Below, piece by piece: positions 52,115 to 61,615 of a stretch of 64,000 nucleotides of DNA. Numbering within the stretch: position 1 is the stretch's first letter; every line of letters starts with the position of its first letter. This DNA comes from Microbacterium sp. Root553 (GTDB lineage: Bacteria > Actinomycetota > Actinomycetes > Actinomycetales > Microbacteriaceae): contig NZ_LMFY01000001.1 in the NCBI RefSeq assembly GCF_001426995.1, positions 828,712 through 892,711 of the forward strand. Reading direction: 5' to 3'. A model generated the notes under the pieces. That model made no database searches. It was not told the origin of the DNA and saw nothing but the letters and a program-made list of their open reading frames with translations. Both the position numbers and the translations under genes were made by a program.

Positions 52115-53695
52115 ATGACGGAGCTCACCCAGCCCACCGGGCACGAAGAGGCGCTGCGCGCCCTCCCCCACGACGACGGAGCCGCCCCTCGCGTCCTCGT
52201 CCTCGGCGCCACCGGCTACATCGGCGGACGCCTCACCCCACGCCTGCTCAATGCCGGCTACCGCGTGCGGGTTCTGGCCCGCGATGCCGCACGCGCGGCA
52301 TCGTTCCCCTGGGGCCCGGAATCCGAGATCGTCGAGGGCTCGGCCGACGATGCGGATGCCGTGGCCGCGGCCATGGCGGACGTCGACGTGGTCTACTACC
52401 TGATCCACTCCATGAGCGCCGGCAAGGGTTTCGAAGAGAGCGACGAGCAGGCGGCGACGACGGTGGCGGATGCCGCGGCGAAGGCCGGCGTGCGGCGGAT
52501 CGTCTATCTGGGCGGCCTGCACCCTGAGGATGCGAAACTGTCGCCGCACCTGCGCTCACGCGTGCGGGTCGGCGAGATCTTCCTCGAGTCCGGTGTGCCG
52601 ACGCTGGTGCTGCAGGCCGGTGTCGTGATCGGCTCGGGATCCGCGTCGTTCGAGATGATCCGGCACCTCACCGACGTGCTGCCGTACATGCCGGCACCGA
52701 AGTGGGTGCGCAACCGCATCCAGCCCATCGCCGTGCGCGACGTGCTGCACTATCTGCTCGGCGCTGCCCGCGTCGACGACGACGTGAATACCGCGGTCGA
52801 CATCGGCGGCCCCGACGTGCTGCGCTACGGCCAGATGATGAACGGCTACGCGCTCGAGGCGGGGCTGCGGCAGCGGGCGATCGCGGCGCTGCCGGTGCTG
52901 ACCCCCGGTCTCGCATCGCACTGGGTGAACCTGGTCACGCCGGTGCCCCGGTCGATCGCCCGCCCCCTCGTCGCCTCGCTGCAGAACGAGTGCATCGTGA
53001 AGGACCACGCGATCGACGACCTCATCCCCCGTCCCGACGGGGGGCTGACCCCGTATCGCACGGCCGTGTCGCTCGCGCTGGGTCGCGTCGACGCCGACAC
53101 GATCGAGACGAGCTGGCAGGATGCCGAGGTCTCGGGGGCGCCGAGCGACCCCCTGCCCAGCGACCCCGAATGGGCGGGTCGCACGGTGTTCACCGACACC
53201 CGCGAGCTCAAGACTGCGGCGCCCGTCGATGGTCTGTGGCGCGTGATCATCGGCATCGGCGGGTCGAACGGGTGGTACTCCTCGAAGTTCCTCTGGGCCG
53301 TGCGCGGCTGGATGGACCGGCTCGTCGGCGGCGTGGGTCTGCGCCGTGGACGTCGCAGCAAGGTCGAGGCGCGGGTCGGTGACGCGATCGACTTCTGGCG
53401 CGTCGAGGCCGTCGAGGAACCGGGGCGCGCGACCGAGTCCTCGGCCGCGAGCGGAGGCCTGCTGCGGCTGCGGGCCGAGATGAAGGTTCCGGGCGAGGCA
53501 TGGCTCGAGCTGCGGGCGCTGCCCGACGGCGACGGGTCGCGCTACGAGCAACGTGCCGTCTTCTTCCCTCGCGGACTCCTCGGCCGGATGTACTGGCTCG
53601 GGGTGCTGCCCTTCCACGGATTCATCTTCGCGGGCATGGCGGCCCGGATCACCGACGCCGCCGCGGTGCCGGTCGAAACCGTCGCCGCGGACTGA
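52115..53695 (+). CDS. NmrA/SDR-fold protein with DUF2867 domain
   Basis: The 526-residue protein has an N-terminal extended SDR/NmrA Rossmann domain (VLGATGYIGGRLTPRLL, VVYYLIHSM, RRIVYLGGLHP) and a C-terminal DUF2867 domain (about 330-500). The SDR part lacks a clear YxxxK, so a redox-sensing or NADPH-binding role is as likely as catalysis. Members are often stress related. ATG 52115 is used; upstream it has a MarR-type site. It is convergent with the BCCT gene beyond the repeat array. Confidence 0.88.
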   Translation: MTELTQPTGHEEALRALPHDDGAAPRVLVLGATGYIGGRLTPRLLNAGYRVRVLARDAARAASFPWGPESEIVEGSADDADAVAAAMADVDVVYYLIHSMSAGKGFEESDEQAATTVADAAAKAGVRRIVYLGGLHPEDAKLSPHLRSRVRVGEIFLESGVPTLVLQAGVVIGSGSASFEMIRHLTDVLPYMPAPKWVRNRIQPIAVRDVLHYLLGAARVDDDVNTAVDIGGPDVLRYGQMMNGYALEAGLRQRAIAALPVLTPGLASHWVNLVTPVPRSIARPLVASLQNECIVKDHAIDDLIPRPDGGLTPYRTAVSLALGRVDADTIETSWQDAEVSGAPSDPLPSDPEWAGRTVFTDTRELKTAAPVDGLWRVIIGIGGSNGWYSSKFLWAVRGWMDRLVGGVGLRRGRRSKVEARVGDAIDFWRVEAVEEPGRATESSAASGGLLRLRAEMKVPGEAWLELRALPDGDGSRYEQRAVFFPRGLLGRMYWLGVLPFHGFIFAGMAARITDAAAVPVETVAAD

Positions 53696-53699
53696 CCCG

Positions 53700-54375
53700 C
53701 TCGCCCGCGATCCGGCGGGGTCGAGCTCGCCCGCCGCCGGGTGGGCGGGGCCAGTTCTGCACCGCGGACGGTAGGCGGGGTCAGTTCCGCACCGCGGACG
53801 GTAGGCGGGGTCACTTTCGCACCGGAAACAGGAGATTCGGATGCGTTTCTGACCCCGCACCGAGCCGACGCTGCGCGCGGGGGCAAACGTCGCATCCGGA
53901 ACGGCGTGCGGGGCCAGTTCTGCATCCCCAATCCAGGCGGGGTCAGTTCCGCACCCCGATCCAGGCGGGGTCAGTCCCGCACCCCCGATCCAGGCGGGGT
54001 CACTTTCGCACCGGAAACAGGCGATTCGGATGCGTTTCTGACCCCGCACCGAGCCGAAGCCGCGCGCGGGGGCCAGTCCCGCACCCCGATCCAGGCGGGG
54101 CCAGTTCCGCACCGCCGATCCAGGCGGGGCCAGTTCCGCACCGGAAACAGGCGATTCGGATGCGTTTCTGACCCCGCACCGAGCCGAAGCCGCGCGCGGG
54201 GGCAAACCCCGCACCCCGAACGGCGTGCGGGGCCAGTTCCACACCCCGATCCAGGCGGGGCCAGTTCCGCATCCCCGATCCAGGCGGGGCCAGTTCCGCA
54301 CCGGAAACAGGCGATTCGGATGCGTTTCTGACCCCGCACCGAGCCGAAGCAGCGTGCGGGGTCAGTTGCGCACCC
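53700..54375. repeat. Nested repeat array between convergent genes
   Basis: About 675 bases are built from short units. GATCCAGGCGGGG occurs six times exactly, with one AATCCAGG variant at 53931. A longer unit of about 62 bases (ACCGGAAACAGGCGATTCGG onward to CGCGCGCGGGG) occurs four times, near 53821, 54010, 54140 and 54300. Each long unit ends in TGACCCCGC and is preceded by its complement GCGGGGTCA or GCGGGGCCA, so each can fold into a stem-loop. Reading frames stay open here on both strands from composition alone; I reject them as genes. Confidence 0.85.
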
Positions 54376-54379
54376 GGCG

Positions 54380-56344
54380 TCAGGAGGGGCGTTCGGCGAG
54401 GCCGTCCGGGTCGGCGCCGGCATCGGAACCGGCATCCCCTCCGGCGAGCGTGCCGGCATCCGGGATGATGTCGATCGCCTCGGTCGCCGTCGCGTAGACC
54501 TCGGCGAGGCTGTCGTCGACCTCGGCCTCGTCGATCCAGGCGAGGTCGTCTTCGGAGTGGTCGTACTCGACGGGCACGAGGGCGAAGTCGTCGCCGTACT
54601 CCTCGAGGCCCGCCATGACACTGTGGCGCACGGCCATGCGTGCATAGCGGTCTCGCAGGATGAGGGGATCGCGACGCAGATCCTTCATGAACGCGACCAT
54701 CATGAACGCCATGATCACCGCGAACGGCAGCGCGGCGATGATCGTCACATTCTGCAGCGATCTCAGGCCCGCGCCCTCCTCACCGGTGACGAGGAGCACC
54801 GCGGCGATGACGCCGACCAGCACGCCCCACACGACCGCGACCCACCGAGACGGTTCCGGCCGGCCCTGCTGCGACAGCGTGCCCATCACGAGCGAGGCCG
54901 AGTCGGCGCCGGTGATGAAGAAGATCGCGATCAGCAGGATGAGCACGATGCTGGTGATCAACGGGAACGGCAGATTCTCGAGGACACCGAAGAGCACCTC
55001 CTCCGGCGGATCGACCGTGAGGTTCGCGCCGTCCATCTGCTGCTGGATCGCCGTCGTCCCGAAGATCGCGAACCACACCAGCGAGATGACCGCGGGCACG
55101 ACGATGACGACCGAGACGAACTGGCGCAGCGTGCGACCGCGCGAGATCTTGGCGATGAACATTCCCACGAACGGGGACCACGAGATCCACCACGCCCAGT
55201 AGAAGATCGTCCAGCTCGACAGGAACGCCTGCGCCTCATCGCCCTGCGAGGCCGAGCGACCGATCATCTCGGGCAGGTCGCCGAGGAACTGCACGGCGAC
55301 CGAGGGGATGACGTTGAGGATGAGCAGTGTCGGTCCGACGAAGAAGACGAAGAACGCGAGCAGCAACGCGACGACCGCGTTGATGTTCGACAGTGCGCGG
55401 ATTCCCTTGGAGACCCCCGACACCGCCGAGGCGATGAAGCAGGCGGTGAGCACGGCGATCGCGGCGATGAGCACGCCGTTGCCGAGCTCGCCGATGCCGC
55501 TGACGATCTCGACGCCGTGGCCGATCTGCAGGGCGCCGAGTCCGAGCGAGGCGGCGGTGCCGAAGAGGGTGACGATGATCGAGAAGATGTCGATCGTGCG
55601 TCCGAGCGGTCCCGCGGTGCGGCCCTCGCCGAGAAGCGGGGCGAAGATCGACGAGATCAGCGGGGTGCGTCCGCGGCGGAAGGCGCCGTAGGCGATCGCG
55701 CCTCCGACGAGCGCGTAGAACGCCCACGCTTGCGGGCCCCAGTGGTAGAGCACCTGCGCCTGCGCGGTGTGCATCGCGTCGAGGGTGCTCGCCTCGACGG
55801 TGCCGGGCGGCGGGCTCTCGAAGAACGTCAGCGGCTCGGCCGCGCCCCAGAAGACCAGACCAATGCCCATGCCCGCGGCAAACAGCATCGAGATCCACGA
55901 GAACATCGAGAACTCGGGCTCTTCGTCGTCTCGGCCGAGGGGGATCCGGCCGTACCGACTGAAGCCGACGAACAGCATGAACACGAGGATGACGGTGGCG
56001 ATCGTCGTGAAGAAGAAGCCGAAGTACTCGACCACCCACGCGAGGACCGTCGAGGTGGTGCCCGCGAGGTTGTCGCCGGCGAAGACGCCCCAGGCGATGA
56101 AGGCGACGGTGAAGGCGGCCGCGGATCCGAAGACGAGCGGATCGGTGCGATAGGTGCGTCCCGTCTCCTCCACCGACACCCCGGGGATGAGGGCGGGGTG
56201 CACGCTGGGCGGTGGAGGTACGGCTGCGATGTCGCGCACGATCTTGCGTGCGGTCTCGGCTGCTCTCACGGTGCCCGTCGTCGGCGTGCTCGCCGTCACG
56301 TGGGCCGCGGAACTCTCAGATGACTCATCGTTCGGTGTGCCCAT
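54380..56344 (-). CDS. BCCT-family betaine/carnitine/choline transporter
   Basis: The 654-residue protein has twelve membrane helices and the BCCT signature with WAWWISWSPFVGMFIAKISR. The family imports betaine-type osmolytes with Na+ or H+. It has a 60-residue N-terminal and an acidic 90-residue C-terminal cytoplasmic tail, which in some relatives sense osmotic change. ATG 56344 is chosen; an ATG 18 bases upstream reads in frame. A perfect palindrome lies directly before the start. Confidence 0.93.
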   Translation of the reverse strand: MGTPNDESSESSAAHVTASTPTTGTVRAAETARKIVRDIAAVPPPPSVHPALIPGVSVEETGRTYRTDPLVFGSAAAFTVAFIAWGVFAGDNLAGTTSTVLAWVVEYFGFFFTTIATVILVFMLFVGFSRYGRIPLGRDDEEPEFSMFSWISMLFAAGMGIGLVFWGAAEPLTFFESPPPGTVEASTLDAMHTAQAQVLYHWGPQAWAFYALVGGAIAYGAFRRGRTPLISSIFAPLLGEGRTAGPLGRTIDIFSIIVTLFGTAASLGLGALQIGHGVEIVSGIGELGNGVLIAAIAVLTACFIASAVSGVSKGIRALSNINAVVALLLAFFVFFVGPTLLILNVIPSVAVQFLGDLPEMIGRSASQGDEAQAFLSSWTIFYWAWWISWSPFVGMFIAKISRGRTLRQFVSVVIVVPAVISLVWFAIFGTTAIQQQMDGANLTVDPPEEVLFGVLENLPFPLITSIVLILLIAIFFITGADSASLVMGTLSQQGRPEPSRWVAVVWGVLVGVIAAVLLVTGEEGAGLRSLQNVTIIAALPFAVIMAFMMVAFMKDLRRDPLILRDRYARMAVRHSVMAGLEEYGDDFALVPVEYDHSEDDLAWIDEAEVDDSLAEVYATATEAIDIIPDAGTLAGGDAGSDAGADPDGLAERPS

Positions 56345-56358
56345 GAGAATCGATTCTC
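56345..56358. promoter_or_regulatory. GAGAATCGATTCTC palindrome before BCCT gene
   Basis: A perfect 14-base dyad immediately upstream of the chosen start (inside the coding region if the upstream ATG is used). It could be an operator or a translational hairpin. Confidence 0.45.
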
Positions 56359-56407
56359 CCATGCCCGGGCGGAGCGCACCGGCCCGCCCGGTGGCGTCCC
56401 CTCGGCA

Positions 56408-58105
56408 TCAGCGCGGCGTACGACGCCCCACGCCCGCGAAGACCGCGTGCAGCAGGGGCAGCGCCGAGACGCAGATGAGCGTGATCCCGAGCGGCGGGAT
56501 CGAGGGCACGAGCAGCGCTCCCCCGACCAGCATCGCCGCGAACAGCACGCCCGAGCCGATGCGGCGCGCGATGCCCTCGAGCCGGTCGAGCCGCCTCTCC
56601 AGACGCGAGGTGTCGAAGGTGACGTTGCCGTCGTCGACGCGGGTGATGATCGCGTCGATCTTCTTCGGCAGACCGTAGGTGACCGCCATGGTCTCCATCG
56701 CCTGCTGCGCCATGTCCTGCATCAGGTTGCCCGACTCGTCGCGCAGCAGACGGCCGGCGTACGGCTCGGCGGCATCCCACACGTTGAACGTGGGATCCAG
56801 GCTCGAGCACATGCCCGAGGTGAGCGAGACCGCGCGGATCAGCAGCAGCATGTTCTCGGGGAGCTGCAGGGGGAGCGAGCGCACCATGTCGCCGAACTCG
56901 TCGGCGAAGTCCGCGAATTCGCGCGGATCGACGGTGCTCAACTCCGCGAAGCCCATGCCCCCGAACCGGGCGAACAGCGCCCGGAGCGCGCGCTCGAGCT
57001 CGGCGGTGTCGGCCGACGGCAGCAGCACGCCGATCTCCTGCGCGGCGGCCACGAGACCCTTGCTGTCGCGACCGGCGACCGCGATGAGCAGGGTGCGCAG
57101 GCCCGCGCGCAGGTTGTCGGGCACCTCGGCCATCATCCCGAAGTCGATGAACGTGAGGCGGAAGTTCCGGCCCGTGGTCGACGAAGGGACGGGAGTCACG
57201 AAGATGTTGCCGGGGTGCGGGTCGGCGTGGACGAAGCTGTGCGTGAACACCTGGTCGAACATGACCTCGGCGAACACGTCGGCGACCTCGGACGGATCGA
57301 TGCCGGCCGCCCGCAGCGCCTCGACGTCGTTGATCTTGATCGCCGTCACGTCGGAGAGGGTGAGCACGCGACGGGTCGAACGCTCCCACACGATCTCGGG
57401 CGCACCGATGCGCGCGTCGCCGGCGAAGTTCTCGCGGAACCGTTCGGCGCTGGCCGCCTCGTGCAGGTAGTCGATCTCCTCGAGGCTCGTGACCGCGAAC
57501 TCCTCGATGAGCCCCGGGGCGTCGACGCGGTCGGCGACGAGCCGCACCCGGGTGAGCCAGCGCGCGACACGGCGCAGGACCGCCAGGTCGACGGCGACGA
57601 TCTCGTCGATGCCGGGGCGCTGCACCTTGACGACCACGTGCCCGAGACCGGTGTCGGCGGCATCCTGCGCGGTCAGGCGCGCACGATGCGCCTGACCGAG
57701 GGATGCCGCAGCAACGGGCGTCTCGTCGAACCACGCGAACGCCTGGGTGAGCGGTCGCCCGAGCTCGGCCTCCGCCGCGCGTCGGATGTCGGCGAAGGGC
57801 ACGGGCGGCACTTCATCCTGCAGCCCTTCGAGCTCCTTCGTGATCTCCGGCGGCAGCACGTCGAGACGCGAGGACATGAACTGGCCGACCTTGATCATCA
57901 GGCCGCCGAGCTCGACCGCGAGCACGTGGAACCGCCTCGCGAAGCGCTGCATGCGCGGAGAGCGGGTGCGCTCGGCGACCGAGCGCAGTCCCACGCGGGG
58001 CAGGATGAGCTCGAACCACCAGATCTTGATGAGCTCGCGCGCCGCGAACGACAGGATGCGGCGGTACCGGGCACGATGGGCGCCCTGCGCCGCAGCATCC
58101 GTCAT
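56408..58105 (-). CDS. AarF/ABC1/UbiB-family atypical kinase
   Basis: The 565-residue protein has the KxGQ motif MIKVGQFMSSRLDVLP, Ala-rich AAASLGQAHRA replacing the Gly-rich loop, catalytic VHADPHPGNIFV and IDFGMMAE. C-terminal two hydrophobic helices anchor it in the membrane. ABC1 proteins are ATPases/kinases needed for quinone biosynthesis in other bacteria. The PadR gene lies 24 bases upstream on the same strand and may be co-transcribed. Confidence 0.92.
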   Translation of the reverse strand: MTDAAAQGAHRARYRRILSFAARELIKIWWFELILPRVGLRSVAERTRSPRMQRFARRFHVLAVELGGLMIKVGQFMSSRLDVLPPEITKELEGLQDEVPPVPFADIRRAAEAELGRPLTQAFAWFDETPVAAASLGQAHRARLTAQDAADTGLGHVVVKVQRPGIDEIVAVDLAVLRRVARWLTRVRLVADRVDAPGLIEEFAVTSLEEIDYLHEAASAERFRENFAGDARIGAPEIVWERSTRRVLTLSDVTAIKINDVEALRAAGIDPSEVADVFAEVMFDQVFTHSFVHADPHPGNIFVTPVPSSTTGRNFRLTFIDFGMMAEVPDNLRAGLRTLLIAVAGRDSKGLVAAAQEIGVLLPSADTAELERALRALFARFGGMGFAELSTVDPREFADFADEFGDMVRSLPLQLPENMLLLIRAVSLTSGMCSSLDPTFNVWDAAEPYAGRLLRDESGNLMQDMAQQAMETMAVTYGLPKKIDAIITRVDDGNVTFDTSRLERRLDRLEGIARRIGSGVLFAAMLVGGALLVPSIPPLGITLICVSALPLLHAVFAGVGRRTPR

Positions 58106-58129
58106 ATGTCGTCCCTGGTTCGTGTGCGA

Positions 58130-58717
58130 TCAGTCCTGAGCGAGGATCGAGTACAGCCTACGGCGGGCCTCGTCGAGGATCTCGACCGCCTGCTGTACCT
58201 GCTCAGTGCTGCCGCTGCGTCCGACGGCCGCCGCGGCGGCGGCCAGGTCGACGCCCGACTTCGGCAGTGCGGAGTACCGGGGGTTGTCGTGCGCGCCCTC
58301 GCCCTTGTGCTGCGGCTCCCACGGAGCGCGGGTCTCGGTGTGCTCGGATGCGACCGCGCGGCCGGCCTCGGTGAGCGAGTAGGTCTTGCGACCGTTCTGC
58401 TCGTCGGCCTCGATCAGTCCCTCGTCGGCGAGCAGCTGCAGGGTGGGGTACACGGAGCCGGCGCTGGGCTTCCAGGTTCCGCCACTGCGATCGGCGATCT
58501 CGGTGATGATCTGGTAGCCGTGCATGGGCCGCTCGGCGAGGAGCGAGAGCACCGCGGTGCGGACGTCGCCCTTGGCCATGCGGGAGCCGCCGCTGGGGCG
58601 CTGCTCGAACGACTTGCGGAGCTGGTCCATCGCGTCGAAGATCGCGGATGCGGGTCCGCCGGGGCCCGCGCCGAAGCCGGATCCGCCGAACGGGTTCGAG
58701 GGGAATGCGTTGTTCAT
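58130..58717 (-). CDS. PadR-family transcriptional regulator
   Basis: The 195-residue protein has a PadR winged helix (VRTAVLSLLAERPMHGYQII, AGSVYPTLQLLADEG, KTYSLTEAG) preceded by a Gly/Pro-rich tail of 45 residues. The C-terminal helices should dimerise. ATG 58717 follows GGGAGGTC. A perfect AACGATATATCGTT dyad lies 32-45 bases upstream and is the likely operator, shared with the divergent glycosyltransferase. Confidence 0.92.
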   Translation of the reverse strand: MNNAFPSNPFGGSGFGAGPGGPASAIFDAMDQLRKSFEQRPSGGSRMAKGDVRTAVLSLLAERPMHGYQIITEIADRSGGTWKPSAGSVYPTLQLLADEGLIEADEQNGRKTYSLTEAGRAVASEHTETRAPWEPQHKGEGAHDNPRYSALPKSGVDLAAAAAAVGRSGSTEQVQQAVEILDEARRRLYSILAQD

Positions 58718-58748
58718 GATGACCTCCCGGGTGTGGTGAGCGATAGTC

Positions 58749-58762
58749 AACGATATATCGTT
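58749..58762. promoter_or_regulatory. AACGATATATCGTT palindrome, candidate PadR operator
   Basis: A perfect 14-base dyad in the 144-base gap between the divergent PadR and glycosyltransferase genes. Its AT-rich centre and placement fit autoregulation by PadR. Confidence 0.65.
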
Positions 58763-58861
58763 AACCCTGTGCGCGGGGTGGGAATTCCCCGCCGCCTGCA
58801 CGGCGTCTTCCTGTGCGCAAGGGTCGTGCGTCGTGCAGGTGGGGGTGCTTTACTACCTTCG

Positions 58862-60436
58862 ATGTCGAATTCTGTTGCCGCCGCGCCCGCACCCGCCTCT
58901 CTCCGCGTGAGCGTGGTCGTTCCCGTCTTCAAGCCGGGCGCATCGTTCGACGACCTGATCGCCTCGCTCGACCGGCAGACTCTCGACCATTCCCGGTTCG
59001 AGGTACTGCTGTGCGACGACGGTTCGGGCGAGGAGACCGCCGCGCGGCTGGTGGAGATCGCGCGTGACCGCCCGTACATCCGCGTGGCCTACCTCGCCCC
59101 CTCCGGGTGGCCGGGAACTCCGCGCAACCACGGCATCGACGATGCGCTCGGCACCTACATCCAGTTCGTCGATCAGGACGACTGGCTGTACGACGGCGCG
59201 CTCGAGGCACTGTGCGACTACGCCGATCTGCACGGGTCCGACGTGGTCCTCGGCAAGGAGATGGGCATCGGCCGCCGACTGCCCGCACGCATCTTCCGCA
59301 AGGACATCCCGAACGCCCGCCTCGGCGACGACCCGTTGCTCGAGATGCTCACCCCGCACAAGATGTTCCGTACGGCGTTCCTGCGCGAGAAGGGCATCCG
59401 CTTCCCCGACGGCAAGGTGCGGCTCGAAGACCACCTGTTCGTCATGCGCGCGTACTTCGAGGCGTCGAAGATCTCGATCCTCGCGAGCCGGCCGTGCTAC
59501 GCCTGGGTGAAGCATCCGGGCAGCGCGAGCGCAGCGCGGATCGAGCCCGAGTCGTACTACCCGCACCTCGAGGCCGTGCTCGATCTCGTCGAGCGGTACA
59601 CCGAGCCCGGCCGCCTTCGCGATCGCCTGCTGCGGCACTGGTTCCGCGGCAAGGTCCTGAAGCGACTCACCGGCAGGCAGATGGTCCGCTACCCCGACGA
59701 CTATCGCGAACGCCTGCTCGACGTGGTCGCTCCCCTCGCCGAGCGGCGATTCGGGCCGGGCGTCGACGGAGGCCTGTCGTTCCCGAACCGGATCCGCGCC
59801 GCTCTGCTGCGGGCCGACCGCCGGACGGATCTGCTGACTTACGCCCGCTTCGAGGACGACCTGGAGTGTCGCGCCGTCGTCACCTCGGCGCGGTGGTCTC
59901 GCGGGGGCGGACTCCACCTGACGCTCGCGGTGTCGATCACACACGAGGGACGGGATGCGCTGGTGTTCGAGCCGGGCACCGGGGTGCTGACGTCGCTGCC
60001 CGTGGCGGTGGACGGGCTGCCGGCCGCTCTGCTCGAGGCGAAGAAGGAGCTGCAGAACGATCGGGTCGGACTGGTGCTGCGCGATCCCGCGGCGGGTGTC
60101 GAACGACACATCTCGGGCACGCATCCGCGCAAGCTCGACGCCGTGAAGGTCGCACTCGACCCGCTCAAGGTGTTCGACCGGGACGACCGATCGACCGGTG
60201 CGCCGTTGTTCGTGGCGGTGCGTCGAGCCGGCTGGACCTTCGACGTGCCCCTGACTGCGGATGCCGCGACGCTCGCCGCGGCGGGACGCTCGCCGCTTCT
60301 CGCCGGTCGCGCCTGCACCCCTGTGGTCGGCCGTGACGGCGGCGTGGAGTTGCGCCGCCAATGGCCGGGCGGTCGCCTCAAGGATCTCGCCGGCCGCACG
60401 GCCCGTCGCCTGCGGAGCGGATCGCCGAAGAAGTAG
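58862..60436 (+). CDS. Family 2 glycosyltransferase
   Basis: The 524-residue protein has a GT-A fold: VSVVVPVFKPGASFDDLIASL, then LCDDGSGEET, the DxD-type FVDQDDWLYDGALEAL and a later RLEDHLFVMRAYFEA. Residues 320-520 are an extra beta-rich domain with no clear match. It likely adds sugars to wall polymers such as teichoic acid. No membrane helix is present. ATG 58862 begins MSNSVAAAP. Confidence 0.9.
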   Translation: MSNSVAAAPAPASLRVSVVVPVFKPGASFDDLIASLDRQTLDHSRFEVLLCDDGSGEETAARLVEIARDRPYIRVAYLAPSGWPGTPRNHGIDDALGTYIQFVDQDDWLYDGALEALCDYADLHGSDVVLGKEMGIGRRLPARIFRKDIPNARLGDDPLLEMLTPHKMFRTAFLREKGIRFPDGKVRLEDHLFVMRAYFEASKISILASRPCYAWVKHPGSASAARIEPESYYPHLEAVLDLVERYTEPGRLRDRLLRHWFRGKVLKRLTGRQMVRYPDDYRERLLDVVAPLAERRFGPGVDGGLSFPNRIRAALLRADRRTDLLTYARFEDDLECRAVVTSARWSRGGGLHLTLAVSITHEGRDALVFEPGTGVLTSLPVAVDGLPAALLEAKKELQNDRVGLVLRDPAAGVERHISGTHPRKLDAVKVALDPLKVFDRDDRSTGAPLFVAVRRAGWTFDVPLTADAATLAAAGRSPLLAGRACTPVVGRDGGVELRRQWPGGRLKDLAGRTARRLRSGSPKK

Positions 60437-60481
60437 CGCGCGCTGCGTGCGGATCGGGATCCGGTCGGGATCGGCGGGAGC

Positions 60482-61252
60482 TCAGGAGGCGAGCGTGAGC
60501 ACCTCCGCGCCGGCATCCGTGATCGCGATCGTGTGCTCGGAGTGGGCGGTGCGGCAGCCCGTCGCGCTGCGCAGGGTCCATCCGTCGGCGTCGGTCACCA
60601 GCACATCGGTATCGGCCATGACCCACGGCTCGATCGCGAGCAGCAGGCCGGGGCGCAGTCGGTAGCCGCGACCGGCACGGCCGTCGTTGGCGATGTGCGG
60701 ATCCTGATGCATGGTCGATCCGATGCCGTGGCCGCCGAACTCGAGGCTGATCGGATATCCGGCCGCGCTGAGCACCGCGCCGATCGCCTGCGAGAGATCG
60801 CCGATGCGGGCGCCGGGGCGGGCCACGGCTATGGCGGCGGCGAGCGCGCGTTCGGTCGCGTCGATCATCGCCAGGTCCGCGGATGCCGCCGTGGTTCCCA
60901 CCACGAAGCTGATCGCGGCATCGGCCGAGATCCCGCGCAGGGTCACGGCGAGGTCGAGGGTGAGCAGATCTCCGTCGAGCAGGGCGTAGTCGTGCGGCAT
61001 ACCGTGCAGCACCGCGTCGTTCACGGCGGTGCAGAGGCAGTGTCCGAAGGGCCCGCGGCCGAACGAGGGGGCATAGTCGACGTAGCATGACGTCGCCCCG
61101 GCATCCTCGATCATGCGCTTCGTCCACCGGTCGAGCTCGAGCAGGTTCACCCCCACGCGCGCCCGCACCTTCAGTGTCTGCAGGATGCGGCCGACCAGTG
61201 CGCCGGCATCCCGCGCGCGGCCCAGCTGGTCACTGTCGAGGATCTCGATCAT
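60482..61252 (-). CDS. map: Methionine aminopeptidase, type I
   Basis: The 256-residue enzyme has all five metal ligands in context: Asp in LTLDLAVTL, Asp in SADAAISF, His in GGHGIGSTMHQDP, Glu in LAIEPWV and Glu in HSEHTIAI, plus the catalytic His in VNDAVLHGMP. It removes the N-terminal Met from new proteins. ATG 61252 follows GGAGA. It is divergent from an XRE regulator, not with adk/secY, so it is probably a second map copy. Paired direct repeats lie in the promoter. Confidence 0.92.
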   Translation of the reverse strand: MIEILDSDQLGRARDAGALVGRILQTLKVRARVGVNLLELDRWTKRMIEDAGATSCYVDYAPSFGRGPFGHCLCTAVNDAVLHGMPHDYALLDGDLLTLDLAVTLRGISADAAISFVVGTTAASADLAMIDATERALAAAIAVARPGARIGDLSQAIGAVLSAAGYPISLEFGGHGIGSTMHQDPHIANDGRAGRGYRLRPGLLLAIEPWVMADTDVLVTDADGWTLRSATGCRTAHSEHTIAITDAGAEVLTLAS

Positions 61253-61281
61253 GGTGCTCTCCGATTCATGCGAATCCAATA

Positions 61282-61307
61282 ACTATCCCGGTAATACTAT
61301 CCCGGTA
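61282..61307. promoter_or_regulatory. Paired ACTATCCCGGTA direct repeats
   Basis: ACTATCCCGGTA occurs at 61282-61293 and 61296-61307, a 14-base period in the 68-base gap between map and the XRE gene. They are the best candidate sites for the XRE regulator. Confidence 0.6.
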
Positions 61308-61320
61308 TTAGAATCGGCAC

Positions 61321-61614
61321 ATGATGGTTCGGATGCCCCTCACTCCCGCCGAGGTCGAGCGCGGCGAGCGCCTGGGAGCCCTGCTGCGGCGCGCGCGCGG
61401 CGAGCGCTCGATGCTGAGCGTCGCCCTCGACGCCGGCGTGTCTCCCGAGACGCTGCGCAAGATCGAGTCGGGCCGCGTGGCCACCCCGGCGTTCTCGACG
61501 ATCGCGGCGATCGCGGGTGTGCTGCACCTGTCGCTCGACGCGGTGTGGGCCGAGGTGGAGCCCGCCGCGCCTGCCACCGTGCATGCCCCCGGTCACGCGC
61601 AGATCGCGTCCTGA
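61321..61614 (+). CDS. XRE-family HTH regulator, 97 residues
   Basis: LGALLRRARGERSMLSVALD, then GVSPETLRKIESGRVATPAF, is a Cro/CI-type helix-turn-helix covering most of the protein. The SDR gene begins one base after its stop, so the two are an operon. It is divergent from map, and repeats between them suggest autoregulation and control of map. Confidence 0.9.
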   Translation: MMVRMPLTPAEVERGERLGALLRRARGERSMLSVALDAGVSPETLRKIESGRVATPAFSTIAAIAGVLHLSLDAVWAEVEPAAPATVHAPGHAQIAS

Positions 61615-61615
61615 G

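Noticed and set aside
52556..54301. Minus-strand 581-residue frame through the repeat array
   Set aside because: The residues repeat with the DNA units and the other half is antisense to the NmrA-type gene; compositional artefact.
53741..54331. Plus-strand repeat-peptide frame in the array
   Set aside because: Repeats in it come from nucleotide repeats; no ribosome site, and stems suggest structural DNA or RNA.
53700..54375. CRISPR array
   Set aside because: Units are not separated by unique spacers of constant length and there are no cas genes.
56447..58861. Long plus-strand frame upstream of and in frame with the glycosyltransferase start
   Set aside because: It is antisense to AarF and PadR genes with clear motifs; only the part from 58862 is a real protein.
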